Notes under the pieces: model-generated
Seen by the model: the letters and a program-made list of their open reading frames with translations, nothing else
The model's database searches: none
What the model was told of the DNA's origin: nothing
Shown here: in pieces, positions 43,664 to 52,067 of the stretch
How the letters are laid out: each line of letters begins with the position of its first letter
Position numbering within the stretch: the stretch's first letter is position 1
DNA from: Ignavibacteria bacterium UBA2360
Lineage (GTDB): Bacteria; Bacteroidota; Ignavibacteria; Tepidaquicellales; OLB5
Length of the DNA: 64,000 nt
Direction of reading: 5' to 3'
Assembly (NCBI GenBank): GCA_002344125.1
Contig: DDTQ01000011.1
Span: forward strand, 955,144-1,019,143
Program-made: the position numbers and the translations under genes

Positions 43664-43843
43664 ATGGAAAACAAAAGATCATTTACTCAATCCTGGGTTT
43701 TTACAATCTTGCTAATTCTTGCAGTTTGCTTTGTGTTAGGTATTATCAGTGAATTACTGGGCATTGGTTTCAGCGGTGCAGCAATTGGAGTGGTTATAGG
43801 GGTTATAATAGTTTTCAGGAAATCCAGATCCGTTCAATCATAA
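43664..43843 (+). CDS. Small two-span membrane protein (59 aa)
   Basis: ATG at 43664, 17 bp after the preceding stop; 59 residues. Two hydrophobic segments: WVFTILLILAVCFVLGIIS and AIGVVIGVIIVF, with a Lys/Arg-rich end (RKSRSVQS). No clear ribosome site apart from a purine-rich AAGAAAA. Its position suggests it is the last gene of the module 4 operon. It is not similar to the tiny proteins near 16 kb. Function unknown. Confidence 0.6.
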   Translation: MENKRSFTQSWVFTILLILAVCFVLGIISELLGIGFSGAAIGVVIGVIIVFRKSRSVQS

Positions 43844-43908
43844 TCAGCAGCGTCAAATTCCCCCAACAACAGCAAAAGGGCAATTGGAGTTTGTCTCAAA
43901 ATTCTGTT

Positions 43909-43934
43909 AACCCCGGCTTTTAAGCCGGGGTTAT
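43909..43934 (+). terminator. Rho-independent terminator
   Basis: AACCCCGGCT / AGCCGGGGTT, GC-rich 10-bp stem with a short T/A loop, then TTATTG. It ends the module 4 operon. Confidence 0.75.
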
Positions 43935-43987
43935 TGCTTGTTCAGACTTAAATAGGGTTTTAGCTCAGTCTGAATTACCCTTTTTGC

Positions 43988-44203
43988 TTAATCCGGTAGT
44001 TCTTCGCAATAGTAATTCATACCTTCAAGAACACTTTCTATCTGCCTGGGTGAAATACCCGCAGATTCTACCCGCAATATATTATCGGTGTCATCAAGAT
44101 CAAAATTCCATTTATATATTCCGCTCAATGAATTCAAATGCGGAGCTACTTCTCCTATGTGAACCGGATCTTTGACCCCTGTTCTGAAAACCAGTATTTC
44201 CAT
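43988..44203 (-). CDS. Small ferredoxin-fold (HMA-like) protein without metal cysteines
   Basis: 71 residues. The pattern MEILVFRTGV, then VAPHLNSLSGIYKWNFDLDD, then ILRVESAGISPRQIESVLEG and YYCEEL has the beta-alpha-beta-beta-alpha-beta order of heavy-metal-associated domains, but the CxxC loop is replaced by Gly-Val-Lys-Asp. It therefore probably does not carry copper. It lies downstream of the sigma factor and membrane protein genes on the same strand, 41 bp from the latter, and may belong to that operon. Confidence 0.65.
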   Translation of the reverse strand: MEILVFRTGVKDPVHIGEVAPHLNSLSGIYKWNFDLDDTDNILRVESAGISPRQIESVLEGMNYYCEELPD

Positions 44204-44244
44204 TGCTGAACTAATCTTAGTTATGACTTTTTGATATATTCACT

Positions 44245-44643
44245 TTATTTATTGCGGGGTTCTTCCTTTGCCTCAGCTTTTGCCGCTTCTGATTCGCCGC
44301 AATCATCACTATATGTAAATATAAACCTGCTCTTGCATTTTTTATTGAAATTCTCTTTTTCCTCGGGTGTCATGGCCTCATATTTAGCGCGAAGTTTCTG
44401 CTTCCATACTTCATCCGTGTACCGGTGGTTTGTTCTTCTGCCCAGGCCTCTGCCTATGGAACCGAAGAGAATCTTTGCCAGCAGCAGCAGACCCGCTGCC
44501 TGCCAGTAAGTTAATTGCGGCCCGTTGAATAGTTGAGGAATCAGCGCGTTCCATAAGAACATGACTATTGCCGATGTTAGCCCAAGTATAAGGATCAGCT
44601 TAATTATAAAAAACGGTCCTTTGAAATATTTTCTGTGTTTCAT
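44245..44643 (-). CDS. Membrane protein downstream of ECF sigma factor
   Basis: 132 residues with two membrane spans (FFIIKLILILGLTSAIVMFL and the segment around WQAAGLLLLAKILFG) and a charged C-terminal part containing MTPEEKENFNKKCKSRF. It begins 24 bp after the sigma factor stop. The position is that of an anti-sigma factor, though it does not show a zinc-binding or FecR-type anti-sigma domain. It may be a membrane partner of the sigma factor. Confidence 0.7.
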   Translation of the reverse strand: MKHRKYFKGPFFIIKLILILGLTSAIVMFLWNALIPQLFNGPQLTYWQAAGLLLLAKILFGSIGRGLGRRTNHRYTDEVWKQKLRAKYEAMTPEEKENFNKKCKSRFIFTYSDDCGESEAAKAEAKEEPRNK

Positions 44644-44667
44644 GTTGTTACTTTAAATTTCTTTTCT

Positions 44668-45282
44668 TTAGTTTGATGTTATTTCATCGTAAAGCTCTTT
44701 TAATTCTTCGCGAAGGAAAATTTCAGCGTAGCGCTTTCTTGAAAGAAGAGTGTTGATCCCTGTGCCTGTTATTGCTGATATTTCCTTGAAGCTTTTGCCT
44801 TCAAATTCATGCATTATAAACACCTCCCGCTGTTTTTCAGGCAGCTGGTTAAGCAGTTCTTCCATCATTGGCCAGAATTCCTGCCTGGTATACATTACAT
44901 CCTGCGGCTGTGCATCACTGTACGATACATCTTCAATTCCGTATGATGTATTCACATCCTCATCAAACAGGGATTCATTCAATTTATCCAGCGAAACAGG
45001 TTTGATCTTGCGGTACCAGTCTATTATTTTGTTTGAAGCCGCCTTAAAAAGCCATGATGCCGCTTTTTCTATGGGGTCTTCGCGCATGGTTTTTGTGAAC
45101 TGGTAGAATACATCCTGCAGAATGTCTTCCGCGTCAGATTCTACAGCTACTCTGCGTTTTATAAATCCAAGGAGTCTTGGTCTCTCTTTTTCTATTACTT
45201 CCTTCAAGAGGGAGTTTTGTCTTTCAAGATTTTCTTTCAATGTAAGATCTTTACTTAGCTCCCCTGAAACTGCAATTTCCAT
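44668..45282 (-). CDS. ECF RNA polymerase sigma factor
   Basis: 204 residues. Region 2: SDAEDILQDVFYQFTK and WLFKAASNKIIDWYRKIKP. Region 4: LPEKQREVFIMHEFEGKSFKEI and GTGINTLLSRKRYA. A linker of about 45 residues (SYSDAQPQDVMYTRQEFWPM) lies between. ECF factors redirect RNA polymerase to envelope-stress or transport genes. The divergent neighbour is an intramembrane protease and the downstream gene a membrane protein, so control by regulated proteolysis is possible. Confidence 0.92.
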   Translation of the reverse strand: MEIAVSGELSKDLTLKENLERQNSLLKEVIEKERPRLLGFIKRRVAVESDAEDILQDVFYQFTKTMREDPIEKAASWLFKAASNKIIDWYRKIKPVSLDKLNESLFDEDVNTSYGIEDVSYSDAQPQDVMYTRQEFWPMMEELLNQLPEKQREVFIMHEFEGKSFKEISAITGTGINTLLSRKRYAEIFLREELKELYDEITSN

Positions 45283-45432
45283 TTACCGGTTCTGTTTCTG
45301 AATTTAACACTTATTGCTTCTTTTTAGTTAGACGGGCATCAAAAAAACTTATTTTATTGTTGTTCGGAATTCCCCGTAAATCTCTCAAATCCAAGAAATA
45401 TTATTTCCTTTTTAATAATGCTTAAACAAACT

Positions 45433-45440
45433 TAAATTTG
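45433..45440 (+). promoter_or_regulatory. TAnnTTTG promoter box for the site-2 protease gene
   Basis: TAAATTTG fits the -7 consensus 20 nt before the TTG start codon. No convincing -33 TTG at the right distance. Confidence 0.4.
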
Positions 45441-45460
45441 TACCAAACTATTGATTTATT

Positions 45461-46480
45461 TTGCAGGATAATATACCGAATTACGGAAGTACTTTACATC
45501 ATGGGAATACACCCGGCGCCCCCGGTTACTCTTTTAAACCCGCCAAAAAAAGAGCCATCGGCCCCTGGTTATATATCATAATGTTCATTGCCACCTGTAT
45601 TACAACAACAATGGGCGGCGTTTACTGGCTCGGGAAAGATCCCTACGATGTAAGTAATTTCCATCTCGGCATTACTTATGCTGCACTGGTTATTTTGTTC
45701 CTCTCATTTCATGAATTTGGACATTACTTCGCTGCAAAGTATCATAAAATCGATACAACTCTGCCGTTTTATATACCAATGCCCGATATGCTTAACCCGT
45801 TCGGAACTATGGGAGCAGTAATCAGGATCCGCGATCCCATTAAAACCAAAAAGGCGCTGTTTGATATTGGTATTGCAGGACCCATCGCGGGATTTGTTGT
45901 TGCAGTTGCTTCCATAATTTACGGGTTGCTTACATTGCCTTCAATTGATTACCTGTATGCAATTCACCCGGAATATGTTTCAGGCGGGTTACCGCCCGTT
46001 ACGGGATTGACTTTTTCCAATACCCTCATCTATTCTTTGCTAAAATTTGTTTTGCCGCTGCCGCAAAATGCTTTTATACCGCCAATGAATGAAATTTATC
46101 ATTACCCGTTCCTTTGTGCCGGCTGGTTCGGCTTGTTTGTTACTTCACTTAACTTGATGCCTATCGGACAGCTTGATGGCGGGCATATTACATATGCTTT
46201 GCTTGGTAATAAACATAAAATTGTGACCAGGATATTCTTTGGGGTGCTTGTGCTGATGTCAGTTATCGGAATTCTGAATTATGCTGAAATTATTAATTAT
46301 CCTGATCTCGGGTCCCCAATGTGGGTCATTTGGGTCGTTTTACTGTTTTTTGTGATCAAGATAGACCACCCGCCAATTTATGATCAGGGTGAGCTTGGCT
46401 TGGGCAGAAAACTGCTGGGAGTCTTCGCCTTTATAATGTTCATAAGCTCATTTACTCCGGCGCCTATTAAAGATTTTTGA
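45461..46480 (+). CDS. Site-2-protease-type zinc metalloprotease (M50)
   Basis: 339 residues beginning at a TTG codon at 45461; no in-frame ATG occurs before about residue 41 and a stop lies just upstream, so the start is uncertain. Membrane protein with about six spans. Zinc ligands: HEFGHYFAAKYH (about 86-97) and the LNLMPIGQLDGGH motif (about 229-241). It cleaves within the membrane, typically releasing transcription factors or anti-sigma factors. Divergent from the sigma factor operon, 178 bp apart. Its stop codon directly abuts the sixA stop on the other strand. Confidence 0.88.
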   Translation: MQDNIPNYGSTLHHGNTPGAPGYSFKPAKKRAIGPWLYIIMFIATCITTTMGGVYWLGKDPYDVSNFHLGITYAALVILFLSFHEFGHYFAAKYHKIDTTLPFYIPMPDMLNPFGTMGAVIRIRDPIKTKKALFDIGIAGPIAGFVVAVASIIYGLLTLPSIDYLYAIHPEYVSGGLPPVTGLTFSNTLIYSLLKFVLPLPQNAFIPPMNEIYHYPFLCAGWFGLFVTSLNLMPIGQLDGGHITYALLGNKHKIVTRIFFGVLVLMSVIGILNYAEIINYPDLGSPMWVIWVVLLFFVIKIDHPPIYDQGELGLGRKLLGVFAFIMFISSFTPAPIKDF

Positions 46481-46990
46481 CTACTTCTCAGCCGATTCTA
46501 TTAGTTTCATGTTCTCTGAATTAAGGAACCATTCAAAATTTCCTTCCGCAGTTGAAGGATCAAATTTAACCTTGCATACGCTTGCATTCTTGAAGTTTAA
46601 TTGAAGGTCCTTTATAGGGTTATCTTTTATTAGGTTCAGTGAATATGAATTCACATCAGGGGCATGGCCGAAAATTGCAATGCTGTTGTTATGTGAATAC
46701 CTTTTGATAAGCTGTAAAAACCTGTTATATGTGCTGCCGCCAATCAGCTCAATTGCTGTTTTAATTTCCTCATCATATTTCATCACTGAAGCGAACACTT
46801 CCGCGGTTTGCACTGCGCGAACGAGCGGACTTGATAAGATGCAGTCAAACTTTATCTTCATATCCTTAAGTCTCTGGGCAACTATTCTGCAGTGATTCCT
46901 TCCGTGTATCGTCAGGTAACGGAAACTCTCCTCAACAATTTCACTGTCAAGGTCAGCTGCTACACCGTGTCTTATTATGTAAATATCCAT
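46481..46990 (-). CDS. sixA: SixA-type histidine phosphatase
   Basis: 169 residues with the RHG motif at the start (MDIYIIRHGVA), SSPLVRAVQTAEVF and FGHAPDVNSY, the second catalytic His. SixA dephosphorylates phosphohistidine, known for ArcB and the nitrogen PTS. It starts on the base next to the mtaB stop codon, so the two are cotranscribed. No PTS gene is near. Confidence 0.85.
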   Translation of the reverse strand: MDIYIIRHGVAADLDSEIVEESFRYLTIHGRNHCRIVAQRLKDMKIKFDCILSSPLVRAVQTAEVFASVMKYDEEIKTAIELIGGSTYNRFLQLIKRYSHNNSIAIFGHAPDVNSYSLNLIKDNPIKDLQLNFKNASVCKVKFDPSTAEGNFEWFLNSENMKLIESAEK

Positions 46991-48298
46991 TTATAGAATT
47001 TTCCCTTCGGCAAACCGGTAAGTATCTGCACCGCTAATTTCAAACTCCATGATACTGTTTTCTAATTCAGGCTTATGCGGTGCCCTGACTTTGATGTAAT
47101 TATCTGTGAATCCATAAATGTGATCATCTTCCTTGGCTGTCTCAAAAAGTACTTTTTGCTGAATTCCCGTATTTCGGGCATAAAACTGCATTTTTTTCTT
47201 GTTTGAAAGCTCTCTTAATATCCTGCTTCTTTCTTTTCTATCCTTCATTTCAACCCGGCCCGGCAGTGTTACTGCATATGTATTCCTGCGTTCTGAATAT
47301 GTAAAAACATGCAGGTAGCTTACCTGCAGTTCCTCAAGAAACCTGAATGTGTTCCAAAAACGCTCGTCAGTTTCACCCGGGAAACCAATAATTACATCAA
47401 CTCCAATACCTAGTTGCGGAATCTTATTGTTGAGCTTGTGAATTAATCCTGCATAAAAATCCCTGTTGTATCTTCTTCTCATCAGTTTCAGAGTTTCCGG
47501 ATCGCCGCTCTGAAGCGGTATATGAAAATGATTACAGAAACTATCTGAAGCGCTTACAAGTTCGATGATCTCATCTGTCAAAAGGTTTGGTTCTATTGAG
47601 CTTATTCTTATTCTTGGGATATTCAGCTTTTCCAGTTCATACAAAATATCAATGAGCTTATTGATTTTCGGTGAACCATTCTGATAGGTATAATCACCTG
47701 TATTAACACCTGTGAGTACAATTTCTTTGTAACCAAGATCTAATATTTTTTTTGCGTTTTCAATCACAGTGTTCAGGGGCAGGCTTCTGGACTTTCCACG
47801 GGCAAGCGGTATTGTGCAAAAGGAGCAATTGTAATCACAACCATCCTGAATTTTCAGGAAAGCGCGTGTTCTGGATTCAACATCGCTTGAATAAGCGTAA
47901 TCAAGATTTGTGATCTCCTCTGCAGGAGATGTGAATACACACGAGAGTTCTTTCTTTTCAAAACCGTTCACATAATCAAACAACCTGAATTTTTCATTGG
48001 CACCCAGAACTAGATCCACTCCATGTATTTCGGCAATTTCATTTGGCTGAAGCTGCGCGTAACAACCTGTCACTATAATGTAAGTTTCCGGATTTCTGCT
48101 GAGAACGCTTCTTATAATCTGCCTGCATTCTTTATCCGCGTTATCGGTAACGCTGCAGGTGTTCAGCACAAAAATGTCGGAAGCTTCGCCGTATTCCTTC
48201 AGGTTAAAACCGTTTGAGTGGAATTTACCCGCTAACGTAGATGTTTCTGAGTAGTTTAGCTTACAGCCCAATGTATGTAATGATACAGATTTGCCCAT
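46991..48298 (-). CDS. mtaB: tRNA (t6A37)-methylthiotransferase MtaB
   Basis: 435 residues, normal length. N-terminal MTTase domain with LGCKLNYSET, NTCSVTDNADKECRQ and VTGCYAQ (three cluster Cys). Radical SAM domain with KIQDGCDYNCSFCTIPLARG (CxxxCxxC) and IPLQSGDPETLKLMRR. A TRAM domain is at the C-terminus (VRAPHKPELENSI). The CKLNYSE form and the spacing fit MtaB rather than MiaB or RimO. It converts t6A37 to ms2t6A37 in tRNAs reading ANN codons. Confidence 0.93.
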   Translation of the reverse strand: MGKSVSLHTLGCKLNYSETSTLAGKFHSNGFNLKEYGEASDIFVLNTCSVTDNADKECRQIIRSVLSRNPETYIIVTGCYAQLQPNEIAEIHGVDLVLGANEKFRLFDYVNGFEKKELSCVFTSPAEEITNLDYAYSSDVESRTRAFLKIQDGCDYNCSFCTIPLARGKSRSLPLNTVIENAKKILDLGYKEIVLTGVNTGDYTYQNGSPKINKLIDILYELEKLNIPRIRISSIEPNLLTDEIIELVSASDSFCNHFHIPLQSGDPETLKLMRRRYNRDFYAGLIHKLNNKIPQLGIGVDVIIGFPGETDERFWNTFRFLEELQVSYLHVFTYSERRNTYAVTLPGRVEMKDRKERSRILRELSNKKKMQFYARNTGIQQKVLFETAKEDDHIYGFTDNYIKVRAPHKPELENSIMEFEISGADTYRFAEGKIL

Positions 48299-48413
48299 TA
48301 TACAAAGTTACAAACAAATTGCTGCATTTATAATGGAATTTTATTGACAGTATTACTTATTATAGTGTATATTGCGTTAAACCAATGTATTTCCTGAAAA
48401 AAAACCGCTAAAA

Positions 48414-50408
48414 ATGAAAATACTTGTATTTGTTTTCCTGTTTGCTGTTAATGGAATTACCTCCATTTTCCCTCAATACTCCGTTGAATCACCTGATGGG
48501 AACATCAAGATGAGTTTCCGTTTGAATTCTGATTTGGAGCCGCAATACAGCATAACATACAGGTCTCTGAATTTCCTCAAATGGTCAAACCTTGGTTTAA
48601 ATTTTAAAGGATCAGGTCAACTTAATAGCGGGTTCAATATTATTGGGGTAGAAAACAATTCCATTGACGAAACTTTCCGAATTTATTCCGGAAAATCTGC
48701 TTATTCCAGAAATTACTGCAATGAAATAAAAGTATCGCTTGAAGAAAAAAACTCGCCAAACAGAAAACTTGATATCTACTTAAGAGCCTATAACGATGGA
48801 GCCGCCCTTAGGTACGGATTTCCTGAACAGAACAATATGAATCAGTTCATTATTTCCACTGAAGACACATATTTTAATTTTGGCGGTAACTATGAATGCT
48901 GGGCTATGAAGAAAGACCGCTTCAGGCACAGCTATGAAGGTGAATACAGGGAGTACCGCTTGAGTAATATCGATAATAAACCGGGCGACTCCACAAGTTT
49001 TTTTCCTTACATAACGCTGCCTTTAACAATGAAAATGAGTGAAGATCTTTATGTATGTGTTTCAGAAGCTAACATTACGAATTATCCCGGCATGCATCTG
49101 GTTAAAACAACAGGAAATACTTTAAGATCAAAACTGGCTCCGGATACTGTTTATAAAGATATTTCTGTCAGAGGAAACACTCCATCTTTTAGTCCGTGGC
49201 GATTGTTTATCATTGGTGAAAAGGCCGGCGATCTGATTGAGTCAAATCTAATTATGAATTTAAATGACCCTAACAAAATACCCGATGCGGAAAGCTGGAT
49301 AAAACCCGGAAAATCAACATGGAGCTGGTGGGCCGAAGACCGCGGTTTTTCACCTGATTTTGGGTACCAAATACTTGGAACGAAGACAGTAAAATATTAT
49401 ATAGATTTTGCCGCGGCAAACAATTTTCAGTATGTAACCCTTGATGGCGGCTGGTACGGATGGTTTGATGCAACCAAAGATGACGCTGTTCACGATATTA
49501 CAAAATCACTCCCTGAACTTGACCTGCCTGAAGTTACACGGTATGCTGCTTCAAAGGGAATTGGCATTATACTCTGGGTTGTATGGTACGAACTTGAAAG
49601 ACAAATGACGGAGGCAATGGATTATTACCGGTCTTTGGGAATAAAAGGGATTAAGGTAGATTTTATGGATAGGGATGACCAGTATATGACGGATTTTTAC
49701 AAACGGACCGCAGAAGAATGCGCAGCAAGAAAAATGATCGTTACTTTTCATGGAGCATACAAGCCGGATGGTTTAAGCAGAACGTATCCTAATATTTTGA
49801 CCTATGAAGGTGTTTTGGGAAATGAGAATGCAAGATGGATAACAGGCTTTCCTCACCCAAAACATAACGTAACATTAGCTTTTACACGTATGGTAGCCGG
49901 ACCAATGGATTATACACCGGGTTCTTTCACAAACGTACCTGAAGAAAAATTCCAAGGCAGGTGGCGGCACCCGATGACTAAAGGAACGCGCTCTCAGCAG
50001 CTTGCAATGCCAATTGTGTATGAAACCGGAATTCAATCTCTTTGTGAATCTCCAAAAATTTATGAGCAGTTTCCGGAATTTGAAGTTTACCGCCAGCTGC
50101 CAGGTACCTGGGACTCCACTTTAGTTATTGATGGCAAAATAGGGGAATATATCATAATAGCAAGAAAGTCTGAAGATAAATGGTTTATTGGGGGAATGAC
50201 AAATTCTCAATCAAGAGATGTGAAGTTCAGTCTCAATTTCCTTGGGAACAGCAGGTATGATGCAATAATATATTCAGATGCCTCTGACGGCGATGTCAAT
50301 CCGGAAAAGGTGATAACAACCAAGATCAATACAGGCCCGGGTAATAAATTCGCCATTAAAATGGCAAAAGGCGGGGGTTTTGCCGTCATTCTTACAAAAT
50401 CGCGATAA
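48414..50408 (+). CDS. Glycoside hydrolase family 97
   Basis: 664 residues with a signal peptide (ends near TSIFPQYS). Layout of GH97: N-terminal beta-supersandwich (VESPDGNIKMSF), catalytic barrel (about 290-560) and C-terminal beta domain. WSWWAEDRGFSPDF, VTLDGGWYGW and GIKVDFMDRDDQ are visible. GH97 includes inverting alpha-glucosidases such as SusB and retaining alpha-galactosidases; the Asp in KVDFMD corresponds to the position used as nucleophile by retaining members, which favours an alpha-galactosidase. No sus genes adjoin it, and it has no sorting domain, so a periplasmic enzyme is likely. Confidence 0.88.
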   Translation: MKILVFVFLFAVNGITSIFPQYSVESPDGNIKMSFRLNSDLEPQYSITYRSLNFLKWSNLGLNFKGSGQLNSGFNIIGVENNSIDETFRIYSGKSAYSRNYCNEIKVSLEEKNSPNRKLDIYLRAYNDGAALRYGFPEQNNMNQFIISTEDTYFNFGGNYECWAMKKDRFRHSYEGEYREYRLSNIDNKPGDSTSFFPYITLPLTMKMSEDLYVCVSEANITNYPGMHLVKTTGNTLRSKLAPDTVYKDISVRGNTPSFSPWRLFIIGEKAGDLIESNLIMNLNDPNKIPDAESWIKPGKSTWSWWAEDRGFSPDFGYQILGTKTVKYYIDFAAANNFQYVTLDGGWYGWFDATKDDAVHDITKSLPELDLPEVTRYAASKGIGIILWVVWYELERQMTEAMDYYRSLGIKGIKVDFMDRDDQYMTDFYKRTAEECAARKMIVTFHGAYKPDGLSRTYPNILTYEGVLGNENARWITGFPHPKHNVTLAFTRMVAGPMDYTPGSFTNVPEEKFQGRWRHPMTKGTRSQQLAMPIVYETGIQSLCESPKIYEQFPEFEVYRQLPGTWDSTLVIDGKIGEYIIIARKSEDKWFIGGMTNSQSRDVKFSLNFLGNSRYDAIIYSDASDGDVNPEKVITTKINTGPGNKFAIKMAKGGGFAVILTKSR

Positions 50409-50426
50409 TGCAACTCCTGGTAACTT

Positions 50427-51899
50427 CTAAACCAACCGTGAATTCACCCATTTTAGCAGGTCAAAGTATTCAAATGCGTTTTTTTCGTATTTGTCATTCC
50501 GCAGCCTGTTCAATTTCTTGCTTAAAGTTCTGAAGTTGAAATTCAGATCGTCATCCGTTTTGACTTTCTGCAGCTTGCGGATAAATTCTATGATAAGCTG
50601 CTCAGTTTTGAATAACTTTTCGTGTTTGCACAAATATCGATATGTCCTGACAAGTAAATGTCTTAAGAGTTCATAATTCTTTAGCTCAAAGTGTATTACC
50701 AAATTAAGTACCTGTATGTAACTTTCGTAGTCAGATCTTTTTGAAAGCAGCGGGTGACTTAATAAATTGTTTGCCGCAATTAAAGCCTTGCTGAAATTTT
50801 TCTCCTCAATTCTGCAAATTGTAATGTGATACAATATTGATAGCTCAGTATCGATCTGCAGTTTATCTTTGTATTTCATCAGAATTCCTTCAAGTCTCGG
50901 TATCAGCTTAACTGCTTTATCGATCTCACCCTTTTTAAGATGTATCCTCAAATACAGATATTCCCTGAAGATTTCAAAGTCCTCTAAACTGAATTTCTCA
51001 TTTTTTACCTCGCTGTATAGCTTATCCAGATAAGATTCAGCTTCATTGGTCCTGTTCAGTGCCAGGCAGCATTCGGTTAACGCATATAAGATATTTATAG
51101 GATAGTTAAGTATGTAATCTTTGAATGGATGCGGATTAGAGGTAACAATTTCGTATCTTTTCTTCAGGGCCGAGTGTTTTATTTCATTATCTGCCTTCAT
51201 TCCAGAGGAAATTTCTTGTACCCTGTAGTATGCCTCCATGGCTCTTGTACTATCAGCATTTTTTATATCAGACATAATGCCTGCAGCTGTAATTCTTTCA
51301 AGTTCTTCGGTTTGGGATTCATCCCTGCTTAATCCGAAATATCTGAAATTGTTAAGAAGCATACTTGCGGTTCTGCCGTATTCAAAAATTCTCATCATCT
51401 TGCCGGCTGCATCTTTGGCTTCGGTGAGAATTTCATCAGCTTTGATCTTTTGCAGCAGCCTTTTTGGAATAATAATTCTTTCCATATCAAGTATCTGCAG
51501 CAGGTATCCGAATTTTTCATGCCTGTAGGCAAATTTCTTCGCCCGTGCCAGTGCTCTGAAATATCTCTGATACATTGCCTTATTAAATAGGATCCAGCAT
51601 TCCGCTATCATAGCGTGCATCTTGCCGTCCGCAGTAGAAGTATGACTGTAATTAGTAAGTGATCTGATAAGTAAAGTGTATAAATGATTTTTGTTGTATG
51701 CGAAGTTTTTTATGAAACGTTTTCCTTTATGCTTCTCTTTAAATAACTTTTCATTATAAGTGCTTTCCTTCGAAAGTTGAGTAAATAACTCAATGTATGT
51801 CTTGTTTCCCTTTTGAAGTTCTGAATTAAGTTTAAAATATCTTCGTTCATTCTTGTCCATACTCTTAATAAGGATAAATAAGTCACTATTTAGCGTCAT
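50427..51899 (-). CDS. Alpha-solenoid protein of unknown function, distant SPFFN family member 5
   Basis: The ATG at 51899 (MTLNSDLFIL) is preferred over the TTG at 51908; 490 residues. Helical and soluble like the other four, similar length, and starts with KSMDKNERRYFKLN in the place of the family's ExxFxxF motif, but the SPFFN box is missing (SELQKGNKTYIELF). The tail FDLLKWVNSRLV echoes the WVIEKM tail. It is divergent from a T9SS protein gene (52068), as in modules 2-4, but the 168-bp intergenic region lacks the repeats and the leader RNA. Relationship to the family is by gene order and weak similarity. Confidence 0.65.
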   Translation of the reverse strand: MTLNSDLFILIKSMDKNERRYFKLNSELQKGNKTYIELFTQLSKESTYNEKLFKEKHKGKRFIKNFAYNKNHLYTLLIRSLTNYSHTSTADGKMHAMIAECWILFNKAMYQRYFRALARAKKFAYRHEKFGYLLQILDMERIIIPKRLLQKIKADEILTEAKDAAGKMMRIFEYGRTASMLLNNFRYFGLSRDESQTEELERITAAGIMSDIKNADSTRAMEAYYRVQEISSGMKADNEIKHSALKKRYEIVTSNPHPFKDYILNYPINILYALTECCLALNRTNEAESYLDKLYSEVKNEKFSLEDFEIFREYLYLRIHLKKGEIDKAVKLIPRLEGILMKYKDKLQIDTELSILYHITICRIEEKNFSKALIAANNLLSHPLLSKRSDYESYIQVLNLVIHFELKNYELLRHLLVRTYRYLCKHEKLFKTEQLIIEFIRKLQKVKTDDDLNFNFRTLSKKLNRLRNDKYEKNAFEYFDLLKWVNSRLV

Positions 51900-52067
51900 A
51901 GAAATCAAATTACTTTATCTTAATTTATTATATTTCCTGCAAAATACCACAAAATAATTTAATTTATGCACCATTGGGAATCAAATATTTTTATCTCATT
52001 AGGCTTTGTGGCTTAAAATGACAATTTATATATTAAATTGATTCTTTATATAAACCAAAAATCAATT

